Positions 1 to 8,341 of a stretch of 64,000 nt of DNA are shown here, piece after piece; position 1 is the stretch's first letter, and the number at the start of each line of letters is the position of its first letter. The position numbers were made by a program, and so were the translations under genes. Location of the stretch: the NCBI RefSeq assembly GCF_036017915.1, contig NZ_CP107929.1:3223501-3287500 (forward strand). The letters are read 5' to 3'. This DNA comes from Micromonospora sp. NBC_00421. GTDB lineage: Bacteria > Actinomycetota > Actinomycetes > Mycobacteriales > Micromonosporaceae. The notes under the pieces are model-generated. The model had not been told where the DNA came from and did not search any database. It saw only the letters and a list, made by a program, of their open reading frames with translations.

Positions 1-395
1 AACATTTGCAGGATCCGGGCCTGTTCCTCCTCGGAGCGGTCGGAAATGCGCTCCAGGAACGCGTCAGTCAGCCGGCTCAGCTTTTTCTCACCCCGGATGT
101 GTGGCGCATCCTTCTCGTGGGCATACACAGCCACGCCGGGATTCCCGGCAAGAAGGTCTGCCGCACCCGAGATATGATCGATGTCCTGTTGCGTGAACAC
201 GATGTGGTTCAGCCTGGAAAACGGCACGCCGGCAGCCTCGGCCTGGTTCCTGATCTCTTCCAGGCTGCCCGCTACTCCGGTGTCGATGAGGACGACACTC
301 TCTTCGTCCCACATCAGGGTCGGGTGGAACACCCGCGGAACGCCCATCACCCGCGTGTGCACGTCCAACATCTCGAGATTTTCTGCTACTCGCAT
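1..395 (-). CDS. MBL-fold metallo-hydrolase, N-terminal part (cut by window edge)
   Basis: Reading the minus strand from ATG at 395 gives an open frame of 131 codons that runs off the left edge. A GAGGAG ribosome site lies about 7 bases upstream of the ATG. The N-terminal half matches the metallo-beta-lactamase fold: a strand ending in LIDTG (residues 36-40) and the metal motif region TQQDIDH (68-74). The usual HxHxDH or HxDxDH motif has His at position 69, but this protein has Gln69, with Asp71, Asp73 and His74 kept. One metal ligand is therefore missing, and activity may be altered or lost. Substrate is unknown. The C-terminal metal ligands are outside the window. Confidence 0.8.
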   Translation of the reverse strand, partial: MRVAENLEMLDVHTRVMGVPRVFHPTLMWDEESVVLIDTGVAGSLEEIRNQAEAAGVPFSRLNHIVFTQQDIDHISGAADLLAGNPGVAVYAHEKDAPHIRGEKKLSRLTDAFLERISDRSEEEQARILQM

Positions 396-532
396 AGCGC
401 TGCTCCTCTTGGTCGTAGCGTTCGGATTTCGCCGTTGGTGGTCTCTCGTCGTGCCGGTGAGAGCTGTTGCCTTCCCCCGTCCCGGCGGCGCGCTAGGCCG
501 TCGCCGGGCAGACCATCGGCGGCCCGCACGCG

Positions 533-1491
533 TCATGCACCGGTCTCGAACCATTTCCGTAACGCGCCGGTCATGTCTTCGCCCGGGGCGGTCCAGCACA
601 CGTATCCGTCCGGTCTGATCAGAACTGCCTGAACATCCACCCAGGGCAACGTGTCAGTCACCGTGGCGGCGATCCGATCCTGGTAGGGCACAGCGGCGCG
701 AGGTATCTCTCGTCGCGGGCCAGTAGGACACCCTGGCACTTGTGGAACAGTTGGCTCGCCCAGCCCGTGCCCGCCGTGAAGTCGGTCGGCGACGTCCTCG
801 CTCGCGACATCTCCTTCTGCCGCATCGGAATAGACGAACCGATACAGCCCTGGTTCCCCGAGCGGCACAATGCGGGCGAAGGTCCCATCCGCCCGGCGAC
901 GGGGCGCCATGCCCGCCAGCGACCAGCCGACCGGTGGCTGCGCCGCGCCCGGGCCGCATACGACGTCGGCTACGGCGGTCCACCGAGTGGCGTCGGTGCC
1001 GGCGAACTCGACGCCGAGCAGTTTGCGTACCGCGCTACGGCCGCCGTCGCATCCGATCAGGTACCGCGCTCGCAGTTGTTCGGGGCCATAGACGGTGACA
1101 CCGTCGTCATCCTGATCGAACCCGGTCAGCCGCCCAGTTCCGGCGGACCCTTCCCCCGAGTTCCGCCAGCCGGTCCTGGAGAATCTCCTCGACGCGCGCC
1201 TGCGGGACGCCCACCTGGTAGGGATACCGGCTGTCGAGTGCGGCGTAGTCGAGGGATTCCGGCGAACTCTCCACCCTCGACCCGCCCGATCGACTGTTCG
1301 TCGACACCCGTCAACAGGCCCCGCATTGCCAAGATCTCAGCGGTTCGGGGCTGCAGGTTCGTCGCCTTGCTTTGCCCTGAGCGCGTCGTGAGTGTCTCGA
1401 CCACGATGGCGCACACGCCCGCGAGGGCCAGCTCGGTCGCGAGCATCAATCCAGCAGGCCCAGCGCCCGCGATGACGACGTCCGTATCCAT
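533..1491 (-). pseudogene. Broken FAD-dependent aromatic-type monooxygenase
   Basis: Pieces of one flavin monooxygenase are readable in order but in different frames. From ATG at 1491 (GAAGGGG ribosome site) come the FAD-binding Rossmann motif GAGPAG and a family-like stretch to about 1255. The next frame continues with DYAALDSRYPYQVGVPQ. A third frame from about 1140 carries the second FAD motif GCDGGRSAVR and runs toward the C-terminal VLIRPDGYVCW typical of this family. At least two frameshifts are needed, and the total (about 320 codons) is short of the usual 480-550, so an internal deletion near 700-780 is also likely. It is divergent from the TetR gene at 1584 and was presumably its target. 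Confidence 0.8.
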
Positions 1492-1518
1492 GGAAACCCC
1501 TTCAACGAAGACTGACAC

Positions 1519-1548
1519 TGGTACGGTACCATACTTGGTATCGTACCA
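1519..1548. promoter_or_regulatory. Double palindromic operator between TetR gene and monooxygenase remnant
   Basis: Two 13-bp palindromes of pattern TGGTAYSGTACCA lie at 1519-1531 and 1536-1548. They are separated by 4 bp, with centres 17 bp apart, in the 92-bp divergent intergenic region. The first copy is a perfect palindrome around its central base. Paired palindromes in this position are typical binding sites for a TetR-family repressor controlling itself and a divergent enzyme. Assignment to the TetR gene at 1584 is inferred from position. Confidence 0.75.
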
Positions 1549-1583
1549 CCCTTGCTCGAGTGTCTCGCCGGTAAGCTCAGATC

Positions 1584-2171
1584 GTGGATGCTGAACTGGC
1601 TCAGGCGGGACGCCGGGAGCGCAAGAAAGCGGCGACTCGTGCCCACATCTCAGCCACTGCGCTCAAGTTGTTCCTGGAGAAGGGGTACGAGAACGTGACC
1701 GTGCGTGACGTCGCGGCCGCTGCCGACGTCTCCCCCACGACGCTGCTGAACCACTTCGCGACGAAAGAAGCACTAGTTGTCGACCGCGGGAGCGAAATTT
1801 CGGCGGAACTCGTCCGAACGGTGGCCGACCGTGGTCCCGGCGTCGGCATTCTCGACGTCCTGCGTGTCTACGCCCACAACCGGATAGAGCAGGCCGTAGC
1901 CGCCGCCGACCCGAACACCCAGAGCTTCATGGCCCTTGTCGTCGGTAACCGCGATCTGTCGGAGTACTGGCACAGGACGTGGATGGGCCACGAGGACGTC
2001 CTCGCCGAGGCAATTCGCGAACAGGCCGGCGCCCCACCAGGGGATCCACGCCCCGCGGTCATCGCACATCTGGTGCTCGGCGCGATCGACTTCGCCTTAC
2101 GCTCGGCCGATCCCCGGAGGATCCTCGATGCGGCATTCGACGTCATCATCAATGGTGGATCGATTGAGTGA
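1584..2171 (+). CDS. TetR/AcrR family transcriptional regulator
   Basis: A 195-residue protein from a GTG start. The N-terminal helix-turn-helix is clear at about residues 14-60 (KAATRAHISATALKLFLEKG, then VTVRDVAAAADVSPTTLLNHF), the standard TetR DNA-binding domain. The C-terminal ligand domain has no recognisable substrate signature. It is divergent from the decayed flavin monooxygenase at 533-1491, with a double palindrome between them, so it most likely repressed that gene in response to its substrate. The gene itself appears intact although its probable target is dead. No strong Shine-Dalgarno is seen. Confidence 0.9.
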   Translation: MDAELAQAGRRERKKAATRAHISATALKLFLEKGYENVTVRDVAAAADVSPTTLLNHFATKEALVVDRGSEISAELVRTVADRGPGVGILDVLRVYAHNRIEQAVAAADPNTQSFMALVVGNRDLSEYWHRTWMGHEDVLAEAIREQAGAPPGDPRPAVIAHLVLGAIDFALRSADPRRILDAAFDVIINGGSIE

Positions 2172-2749
2172 AGGAGCAAGTCGTTGCCGAACTCCGCCGC
2201 GGGGTGTTGAGAGAGCGCCGCAAGCGCCGTATCGGCGGTCATAGCCAGAGCCGTCGGCTCTACCCACACCCGATCCCTCCCCGGGAAGCATCAGCTCCGG
2301 CGGAAGAGGCCCGCCTGCACGCCACCCGCTCCTGGCCGTCGTCGAGGTGCTGCATTTGGACACCGATTACTTGACGTGGTGGCGTCATGTGTTACGTGTG
2401 ATTGGCGAGACGGATCCCCGGCGGCCGGCCTCGATCGTCATCTCCGCGATGTCCGGCACCGCCGGGCCGGCACGCTGGAGGCCCTGGTCTCACACCCTTG
2501 ACCTTTGACCAGTCCGCCACCCTGGGGCACCAAACCCTCACCGGAAGCAGATTCGGTGAGGCATCCCGATCCGATGCTCGAGCCTGGCCGCGCCTGCGGG
2601 ATGTGACCGAGGCCGCTCTACCCGACCCCGAGCAGACCGCAGCCGCGATCACTGCCATCGCTCGTGGGAGCGCAGGTCAGCCGCCAGAACGGAAGCATCG
2701 ACCAAGTGCCCCAGACACCACACCCGCGTGGGCGGCAAAGCGCCCGGTG
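2172..2749. other. Stretch without a supportable gene
   Basis: No convincing ORF. A short plus-strand reading near 2326-2470 resembles coding sequence but has no intact frame and matches no family I recognise. The composition and the decayed genes on both sides suggest degraded coding DNA. Confidence 0.5.
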
Positions 2750-3353
2750 TCGTGCGTGGGTGTTGCGGTCGTCGAGCATTGGAAGGATCAGCAGTTGCCC
2801 GGTGATCGCGGGCCGCCGCGGTGACGGGCCAGGATGGAGACGGCGGCGGCCAGGCCACCGTCGGCGCTGTTGCCCATCACGGCGATGCGGGCTGGGTCGA
2901 TGCCCAGTTCGCCGGCGTGTCCGTGCAGCCATTGCAGGGCTGGGTAGGCGTCCTCGACCGGGGCCGGGAACGGGTGTTCCGGGGCCAGGCGGTACTCGAC
3001 CGAGAGGAACGGCCGCCCTGCGCGACACGATGCGGCTGATCGGGCCGTCTCACCTGGCAACGCTGTCGAGGATAATGCCTCCGCCGTGGAAGTAGGACAC
3101 TGCCGAGCCGGGCTGGGCACCGGCTTTGGTATACCAGCGCAGCAGCAGATCGGCGCCGTCCGGGGTGGTGACTGGTGGTCGGTGGTGCTGACATCGTCAG
3201 GTACGGCTTCGATGCCGTGATCGCGGTGAGCATTCCGTCCATCGCGGTGCGGCGGGCTCCGACGTCACCGCCCGGCGGCGGCTTCACCTCGCCCGCGTTT
3301 TCCAAGATCGCGGTGAGAGCTGCAGCGATCTGCGGGTCGAGTGGCAACGTCAT
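2750..3353 (-). pseudogene. Broken alpha/beta-hydrolase of the hormone-sensitive-lipase type
   Basis: From ATG at 3353 a frame opens with LPLDPQIAAALTAILENAG, typical of HSL-type esterase N-termini, but goes out of frame near 3180. A second frame carries the core [20 protein letters not shown] and the nucleophile region GNSADGG (family usual GDSAGG). A third frame, after about 2825, carries [13 protein letters not shown] from the region after the nucleophile elbow. The catalytic Asp/His section is not recoverable. Two or more frameshifts plus a missing C-terminus make this a pseudogene. Confidence 0.75.
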
Positions 3354-3382
3354 GCGTGCCTGCCCCCAGACAGGTGCAGGGG

Positions 3383-3844
3383 TCAGCGGGGCGGGCCGAC
3401 GATGACGTTTCCGTATTCCGCGGCGATTGCCGGGTTCGGCGTGATCTTGAAGTCCGGCGGGCGAGGGGTGGACTTGTCCCGCCCGGATGCGCGGAACATG
3501 CCCTCGATGCCGGCCGGCGTATTGATCATCAGCAGGTCGGCCCGGTCGGAGGTGATGCGGTAGGCATGTGGGAGGCCTTTGGGTAGGAACACCACGCCAC
3601 CCTCGGCCACCTCGTATTCCTGGTCGTCGTACCAGACCAGGGCGGTGCCCTTGATCAGCATGAAGACCTCGTCCTCGCGGGTGTGCGTGTGGTAGGGCGG
3701 CGCCTCACCTTTGCTGACGTCGAAACGGCCCATCATCAACTGGCCGTCGGTGGCCTTGCCGTCGAGCAACATGGCGAGCGTTCCGCCGTCGAGCCACTCC
3801 AGTTGTTGCTGCTGTTCGGGCTGCGCTAGGTAGAGCATGCTCAT
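3383..3844 (-). CDS. Cupin-domain protein
   Basis: A 153-residue single-domain cupin. The ATG at 3844 is chosen because AAGGAG lies 7 bases upstream; the longer frame adds residues with no support. Cupin motif 1 is seen as PYHTHTREDEVFMLIKG, with metal-type His residues and Glu, and motif 2 as LPKGLPHAYR. The overall resemblance is to quercetin-dioxygenase-like or oxalate-type small cupins, but the substrate cannot be told. It follows a TetR gene on the same strand with a 76-bp gap and may be regulated by it. Confidence 0.88.
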   Translation of the reverse strand: MSMLYLAQPEQQQQLEWLDGGTLAMLLDGKATDGQLMMGRFDVSKGEAPPYHTHTREDEVFMLIKGTALVWYDDQEYEVAEGGVVFLPKGLPHAYRITSDRADLLMINTPAGIEGMFRASGRDKSTPRPPDFKITPNPAIAAEYGNVIVGPPR

Positions 3845-3920
3845 GTCGGTCTCCTTGCCTGAAGCACCGGGCCGGCGCGGCAAGCCACCAGCTTAGACGG
3901 AGGAAACCGTCCGGATAATT

Positions 3921-4628
3921 CTAGCGTCGGACGTACGGTTCGTCACTCCGGGGCGGCATGCCCGCAAGATAGACGTCTGCCGTCCGTCGTGCGACGAGGT
4001 CCCAATCCGTGATGTTGGGCAGCGGCTGGGCCAGCATCGTCGCCATCAGGATGAGGTCGAGGGGAGTCAAGCCGCTCTGGATCGTGCCGTCCGCGACCCC
4101 TCGGCGCAGGATGTCCTCAAGTTCTCGGCGGACGTCCTCGCGAAGTCCGGCCGCTTCGGCGCTGACCACCGCAGGGCCGCCGCGCAGTGGGAGGATCAGC
4201 TGGTCGCGGTGTTCGATCACGCGGTAGAAGTAACCCCGCACCGCGTCGAGCGCGGTCGCGGCGTCGCCGACCGCATCCCGGATCGCCTCGAGGACAACCC
4301 GCAGGGACCGTATGACCAATCCGTCCAGCAGTGCCGCACGGTTCGGGAAGTGGCGGTAGAGGGTGCCGATCCCGACCTCAGCCTCGGCCGCCACCGTCGC
4401 CAGGGGCACCTGCAGGCCGTCGCGGGCAACGACCACCGTCGCCACGGCGAGAATCCGCTGCCGGTTCTCCACGCCGTCGCTACGCTCGGCGCGCAGCCTC
4501 GACCGTTCTCGCCTGTCATCGGGCACGGCAGGAAAGTACCGCAGAAACCCCTGATGAGCAGACACGAACTGGAGTTCGTCAACCGGCGCCGGACTGACGA
4601 GGATCCCGGATGTGACCGGTGGGGTCAT
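3921..4628 (-). CDS. TetR/AcrR family transcriptional regulator
   Basis: The TetR helix-turn-helix is clear: NRQRILAVATVVVARDGLQVPLATVAAEAEVGIGTLYRHFPNR, read in two parts, with the recognition helix before GTLYRHF. The C-terminal half matches the SbtR/TetR_C type with an L-rich dimer interface. The start is uncertain. The frame is open from 4628 but the first 30-35 residues are not typical, and a GTG at 4526 would give a more normal N-terminus. No clear ribosome site supports either. It lies upstream of the cupin gene on the same strand. Confidence 0.85.
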   Translation of the reverse strand: MTPPVTSGILVSPAPVDELQFVSAHQGFLRYFPAVPDDRRERSRLRAERSDGVENRQRILAVATVVVARDGLQVPLATVAAEAEVGIGTLYRHFPNRAALLDGLVIRSLRVVLEAIRDAVGDAATALDAVRGYFYRVIEHRDQLILPLRGGPAVVSAEAAGLREDVRRELEDILRRGVADGTIQSGLTPLDLILMATMLAQPLPNITDWDLVARRTADVYLAGMPPRSDEPYVRR

Positions 4629-4672
4629 GATGGTCTCGTACTCGATAGGTCAACCGGGCTATGGAACGGGAC

Positions 4673-5011
4673 CTAGAACCGCGGGTGTTCTTCGGCTTGA
4701 GCGCGTTCCACGATCATTCGGAGCGCCTCGACATGCCTCACGAAACGGGATCGGGCCTCGTCGGTGGCTCGCACCGTGGTTTTGGGCACCCGGCCGTGAT
4801 ACGTGCGCCGTTGCTCGATCTGCCCGTCGTTCTTGAGTGTGGTGAGCTGCTTGGACAGTGCCGAGTCCGACAGTGACACCGCGTCCCGCAGGAAGGCGAA
4901 GTCGCACCAGTCCGCAGCCGTCAGCACCGACATGATCGCCAGCCGTGTCGGATCCGAGAGCAGCCGGTCCAGGCCCGACGCCCGGCCGGCGGTTGGTGGT
5001 GAGTCGGTCAT
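4673..5011 (-). CDS. Winged-helix (MarR/ArsR-like) transcriptional regulator
   Basis: A 112-residue protein consisting almost wholly of a winged helix. It opens with LLSDPTRLAIMSVL, has a recognition-helix region SDSALSKQLTTLKNDG, and a wing YHGRVPKTTVRAT. This pattern is typical of small ArsR/MarR-like regulators that sit beside a membrane protein. Its ATG overlaps the stop of the upstream membrane-protein gene by 4 bp (ATGA), so the two are translationally coupled. The long inverted repeat upstream of that gene is its probable operator. Confidence 0.88.
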   Translation of the reverse strand: MTDSPPTAGRASGLDRLLSDPTRLAIMSVLTAADWCDFAFLRDAVSLSDSALSKQLTTLKNDGQIEQRRTYHGRVPKTTVRATDEARSRFVRHVEALRMIVERAQAEEHPRF

Positions 5012-5511
5012 CGGCCGGTTCGGTGTTGGAAGGTCTCGCTCAGCAGCTGACTCAGGGCGAACAACGCGGTGAACGCAGCGCCGAGGAGCATCCCGGCGAC
5101 GGTGTTCGGGTAGTTGCTCAGGCCGATCGCGCCGGCCACGTTGTCAGCGATCGTGTTGCCGTAACGGAAGAGCAACCAGACGCCGAGACCGCCGACGACC
5201 GCCACCGCACCGAAAGCCTGTGGCACGAACGTCTGCCTGCGCCGCACAGCGCGCAGCCTGCTCAGTGGCGCCGATCGGCCGGCATACGTGATCACGGCAA
5301 CGATGACGAGCACGACCAGGACCACTGCGGCGAGCAGCTTGGCGCCATCGAGGTCGACGAAGTCGTTAGCCGCACATGCCGCGGCACTCAGGAGGAACAT
5401 CGTTGCGTAGACCCACCACGGCACGCGCGCCGCACGCCGGGTCCGTTGCTGGTGCTCATGGATCGTGGCCAGAGTTGCTGCCGCGTTCTGCTGATCGTCC
5501 TGCCTGCTCAT
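5008..5511 (-). CDS. Small four-helix membrane protein, partner of the winged-helix regulator
   Basis: A 167-residue protein. The ATG at 5511 is chosen for the AAGGAGG site 5-6 bases upstream. Four hydrophobic segments are visible: VYATMFLLSAAACAA, LLAAVVLVVLVIVAVITY, AFGAVAVVGGLGVWLLF and TVAGMLLGAAFTALFALSQLL, with an Arg-rich loop between the second and third. No enzymatic motif is seen. It precedes and overlaps the winged-helix regulator, an arrangement common in actinomycetes where the regulator controls the membrane protein. Function unknown. Confidence 0.85.
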   Translation of the reverse strand: MSRQDDQQNAAATLATIHEHQQRTRRAARVPWWVYATMFLLSAAACAANDFVDLDGAKLLAAVVLVVLVIVAVITYAGRSAPLSRLRAVRRRQTFVPQAFGAVAVVGGLGVWLLFRYGNTIADNVAGAIGLSNYPNTVAGMLLGAAFTALFALSQLLSETFQHRTGR

Positions 5512-5522
5512 CGCGACCTCCT

Positions 5523-5577
5523 TGACTAGTTGCCTCACTGGAAAGTACTAGCTTCTTTCCAGTGAGGCAACTAGTCA
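5523..5577. promoter_or_regulatory. Perfect 23-bp inverted repeat ahead of the membrane-protein/regulator pair
   Basis: The arms are 5523-5545 and 5555-5577 and are exact reverse complements over 23 bp, around a 9-bp centre. The left arm touches the ribosome-binding site of the gene starting at 5511. Such a long perfect palindrome is either a dimeric operator for the winged-helix protein or, if transcribed, a hairpin next to the ribosome site. Which one applies depends on the transcription start. Confidence 0.8.
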
Positions 5578-5844
5578 GGTGGCCAGGGCGGCGACGGTGC
5601 GCGGATCTTCGCCGGACAGCACCTGAGCGAGACCCCGTCGGCGTGGAAGCGGGCGACGCCCGACTCATGCGTACAGCGGATTGTGCGGCCGAACACCGAA
5701 GCGGCGGCGCACCACCACCGTGCCCGACCCGGCAGCGGTCCTGCCGGCGGACCTGGTCCGCACTGCCCTGACACGGCGGCGATCCGGCGTCATGTCCACC
5801 CTCGGACACGGACCATTGCCCCGCGGTGCGCGCTGAGATGGATC

Positions 5845-6126
5845 TCAGCGCGCACCGTGTGCGTTTCCGGCTGGTAGTTCGGCCGGAGGCAGAGTTGTAC
5901 GTACCCGGAGCACCACCGGCCGCGCATCGACCGGCAGGTCCGCAAGGGGCCGCTGGTGATACCCGTACACCCGGCCCGTCACGGCCGCGCACCCCGGACA
6001 CGCCACTGGCCTCTGCGGAGTCCGAGCCCGCACCAGGATTCGCTCGCCCTCGTCCGTCACGTCGTCGATCACCAGCGGCAGCAATCCCGAGAACACCGTC
6101 TTCGTAAGATCAACGATCTCGCACAC
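5845..6126 (-). pseudogene. ISL3-family transposase, N-terminal remnant
   Basis: About 93 codons from a start at 6126 match the ISL3 N-terminus. The zinc-finger part ACPGC is followed by GRVYGYHQRPLADLPVDARPV, the stretch that normally leads to the second zinc-finger half and the DDE domain. Homology stops after VVLRVR at about 5880, and the rest (about 350-400 codons in the family) is absent. The neighbouring 5578-5844 holds no recognisable gene. It is a dead insertion-sequence fragment. Confidence 0.7.
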
Positions 6127-6536
6127 AAGGCCTCAACGACATCGACTACCTTCGGTCACCACCGAATGTGAGACAGAGCCGAAAGCTACGCAGTCCCAGG
6201 CTGCAAGGTCGCCGGAGCGTGGCACACGCGATCTGTTCGGGATTACCTTGCACCTTCGGTGGATCTTGTTTTGGGTCGGCTGTTCGGAGCTGGACGAGTT
6301 CCTGTTGGCCCGCGCGTTGGAGCACGACTCGCCGCTGCCGTTGTTCCGGCCGGCAACATCAGCTTTCTCGGCCCGATCGACGTCGACATCGAGGGCGAGT
6401 TGGCCCAGCTCGGCCCGACCGGAAACCGACCGCTGCGGGTACGCGACACCTTGTCCTGAACGGCCGAACGGCTTTCAGCGCGCACCGGTCAGCCTGCGCG
6501 GGTGCGCACGACGGCCTACGTCTCGTCGTCGGGTTG
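6127..6536. other. Stretch without a supportable gene
   Basis: No intact gene. A plus-strand frame ending near 6459 contains a coding-like stretch (about residues of the form AVVPAGNISFLGPIDVDIEG) but has no proper start and no family I recognise. It is likely debris from the insertion-sequence activity nearby. Confidence 0.45.
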
Positions 6537-7433
6537 TCAGGCGTGGGAGTAGGCGCCTGTGTTGAGGTCGTCCAGGAGGGTGGGGCCGGTGGGTGTCCAG
6601 CCGAGGATTTCCTGGGTGCGAGTGCTGGAGGCGGGGATGTCCATGCCGAAGAATCCGCCGATCCAGCCGAAGTGAGCTGGTGCGTTCTCGGACGAGATGG
6701 AGGCGACGGGCAGGTCGAGCGCGTGGCCGATCGCCTCGGCGATATGGCGTGTCGGGATTCCTTCCTCGGCGATCGCGTGCAGGAGCGAGCCCGCGGGTGC
6801 TTTCTCCAGTCCGAGGCGGACGAGGCGGGCGGCATCGGAGCGATGCACTGCGGGCCACCGGTTCGTACCGTCACCGATGTAGCAGGCAACGCCCTTCTCC
6901 CGCGCGATACCGACGAGAGTGGTCATGAGGCCGTTGTCGCCCGCGCCGTGCGTGGTGGGGGCGAACCGCACCCCGACCACGTGCACGCCTCGGGCGAGGT
7001 AGTCCAGTGCGAGGTTCTCGCCGCCGCCGCGAGGGGTGTCGGGGCCGTGGAACGGGGAGGCATCGTCTTCGGTGGCGGGACGACCACCGCCGACCGGGAT
7101 GATGCCCGAGGCGAACAGGAACGGCCGACCCGAACCTTCGAGGGTGTCCCCGATTGCCTCGATCGCGGCTCGTTCGGCCTTGTTCGAGACGGCGGGGTTG
7201 TCGAAGTCGTGCTTGTTGGCGAGATGAATCACGGCCTCCGCGTCCGCGGCGCCCGCGCGGATGCCGTCGAGGTCGTCGAGGTCGCCGCGCAGGACCGTGA
7301 CGCCCATGGCTTCCAGAGCGGCGGCGGAGGCGTCGGAGCGGGCGAGGCCGACGACGTCGTGACCGGCCGCGAACAGCTCGTCGACGGTGGCGGAGCCGAT
7401 CCAGCCGGATGCCCCGGTGACGAAAACGCGCAT
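6537..7433 (-). CDS. NAD-dependent epimerase/dehydratase family protein (extended SDR)
   Basis: 298 residues from ATG 7433, which has AAGGAG 8 bases upstream. The extended-SDR cofactor motif TGASGWIGS is at residues 6-14. D-residue loops follow (RGDLDD, then VIHLANKHDF), as do later family features such as WPAVHRSDAARLVRLGLEKAP. The classic YxxxK is not obvious: the equivalent region reads ENLALDYLARG. This is common in atypical SDRs used as NAD(P)H-dependent reductases rather than sugar epimerases. It is divergent from a TetR gene with repeats between them, so the pair probably forms an inducible detoxification-type unit. Confidence 0.88.
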   Translation of the reverse strand: MRVFVTGASGWIGSATVDELFAAGHDVVGLARSDASAAALEAMGVTVLRGDLDDLDGIRAGAADAEAVIHLANKHDFDNPAVSNKAERAAIEAIGDTLEGSGRPFLFASGIIPVGGGRPATEDDASPFHGPDTPRGGGENLALDYLARGVHVVGVRFAPTTHGAGDNGLMTTLVGIAREKGVACYIGDGTNRWPAVHRSDAARLVRLGLEKAPAGSLLHAIAEEGIPTRHIAEAIGHALDLPVASISSENAPAHFGWIGGFFGMDIPASSTRTQEILGWTPTGPTLLDDLNTGAYSHA

Positions 7434-7473
7434 GGATGGATCTCCTTCTTGATGCCGGCCAACCAACACCCCG

Positions 7474-7522
7474 ATGATGTCAGTCGCTGTCGTCACCTTA
7501 GCGCATGATGTCAGCCGCTGCC
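7474..7522. promoter_or_regulatory. Direct repeat in the epimerase/TetR divergent region
   Basis: Two 18-bp near-identical copies of ATGATGTCAGYCGCTGYC lie at 7474-7491 and 7505-7522, 31 bp apart start to start, in the 106-bp region between the divergent genes. The second copy ends 17 bp before the TetR start codon. Position and repetition suggest the binding site of the adjacent TetR protein. That assignment is inferred. Confidence 0.65.
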
Positions 7523-7539
7523 ATCAGTATGCTCTCGCT

Positions 7540-8103
7540 ATGGCGCGATGGGATCCAGGTGCGAGGCAGCGCCTACAGATGGCGGCACTGGAGCTCTATG
7601 TCCGACAAGGCTTCGAGAAGACGACCGTCGAAGAGATCGCCCAGAGCGTCGGCCTGACCGAGCGCACGTTCTTCCGTCACTTCGCCGACAAGCGCGAGGT
7701 GCTGTTCGACGGACACGACATGCTGCAACAGGCATTCCTGGACGGCGTGCGCGCGGCCCCGCCGTCCGCGTCGCCGCTGGAGATGGTCACCGCAGCCCTG
7801 GCGGTCTCGGCGGAGTCCTTCACCGACGAACGACGGCCCTGGTCACGTCAGCGCCACGCGGTCATCACGGCGAACCCCCGCCTACTGGAACGCGAGCTGC
7901 TGAAGAGGGCATCGCTCGCGGCGGTGGTAGCCGGCGCGTTGCGTGCGCGCGGCGTCGCCGAGCGAGCGGCCGTCCTCGCGGCGGAAACCGGCGTGACGGC
8001 TTTCACCGTGGCCTTCTCCGAGTGGATCGCCGAGGACGAACAGAGGTCACTAGCCGAGGTCGAGCGTGAGGTGCTGGAAGAACTGAAAGCACTGGCAGCT
8101 TGA
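7540..8103 (+). CDS. TetR/AcrR family transcriptional regulator
   Basis: 187 residues from ATG 7540; upstream in-frame starts would run through the repeat region. The helix-turn-helix domain is at residues 8-52 (QRLQMAALELYVRQGFEKTT, then VEEIAQSVGLTERTFFRHFADKREVLF). The C-terminal domain resembles the TetR_C acyl-CoA/xenobiotic type without a clear ligand signature. It probably represses the divergent epimerase gene and itself through the direct repeats at 7474-7522. Confidence 0.9.
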   Translation: MARWDPGARQRLQMAALELYVRQGFEKTTVEEIAQSVGLTERTFFRHFADKREVLFDGHDMLQQAFLDGVRAAPPSASPLEMVTAALAVSAESFTDERRPWSRQRHAVITANPRLLERELLKRASLAAVVAGALRARGVAERAAVLAAETGVTAFTVAFSEWIAEDEQRSLAEVEREVLEELKALAA

Positions 8104-8341
8104 CATTCGTCGCCGTCGAAGCCCCGATGGCCGGCGGCGATGCGCAAGATCAATCCGAACGGCGCAAGATCATGTGCAACCTCAGCGCGGACGGTGCAGT
8201 CTCGACGCGTACAGGACATAACACAACCAGAATCACGCGACACTAGCGCCTCGTCTTTGAACGTTGGTCGGGTAATGCGTCGGTTCTGGGGATGGATCGG
8301 GCAGGCTGTCTCCCAGCACTCGTGGTGGGAGGTGGTGGCCG

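Noticed and set aside
2402..2824. 140-codon plus-strand ORF
   Set aside because: No domain, no ribosome site, overlaps hydrolase remnant; composition typical of noncoding GC-rich frames.
6168..7508. 446-codon plus-strand ORF
   Set aside because: Mostly the antisense of the intact epimerase gene.
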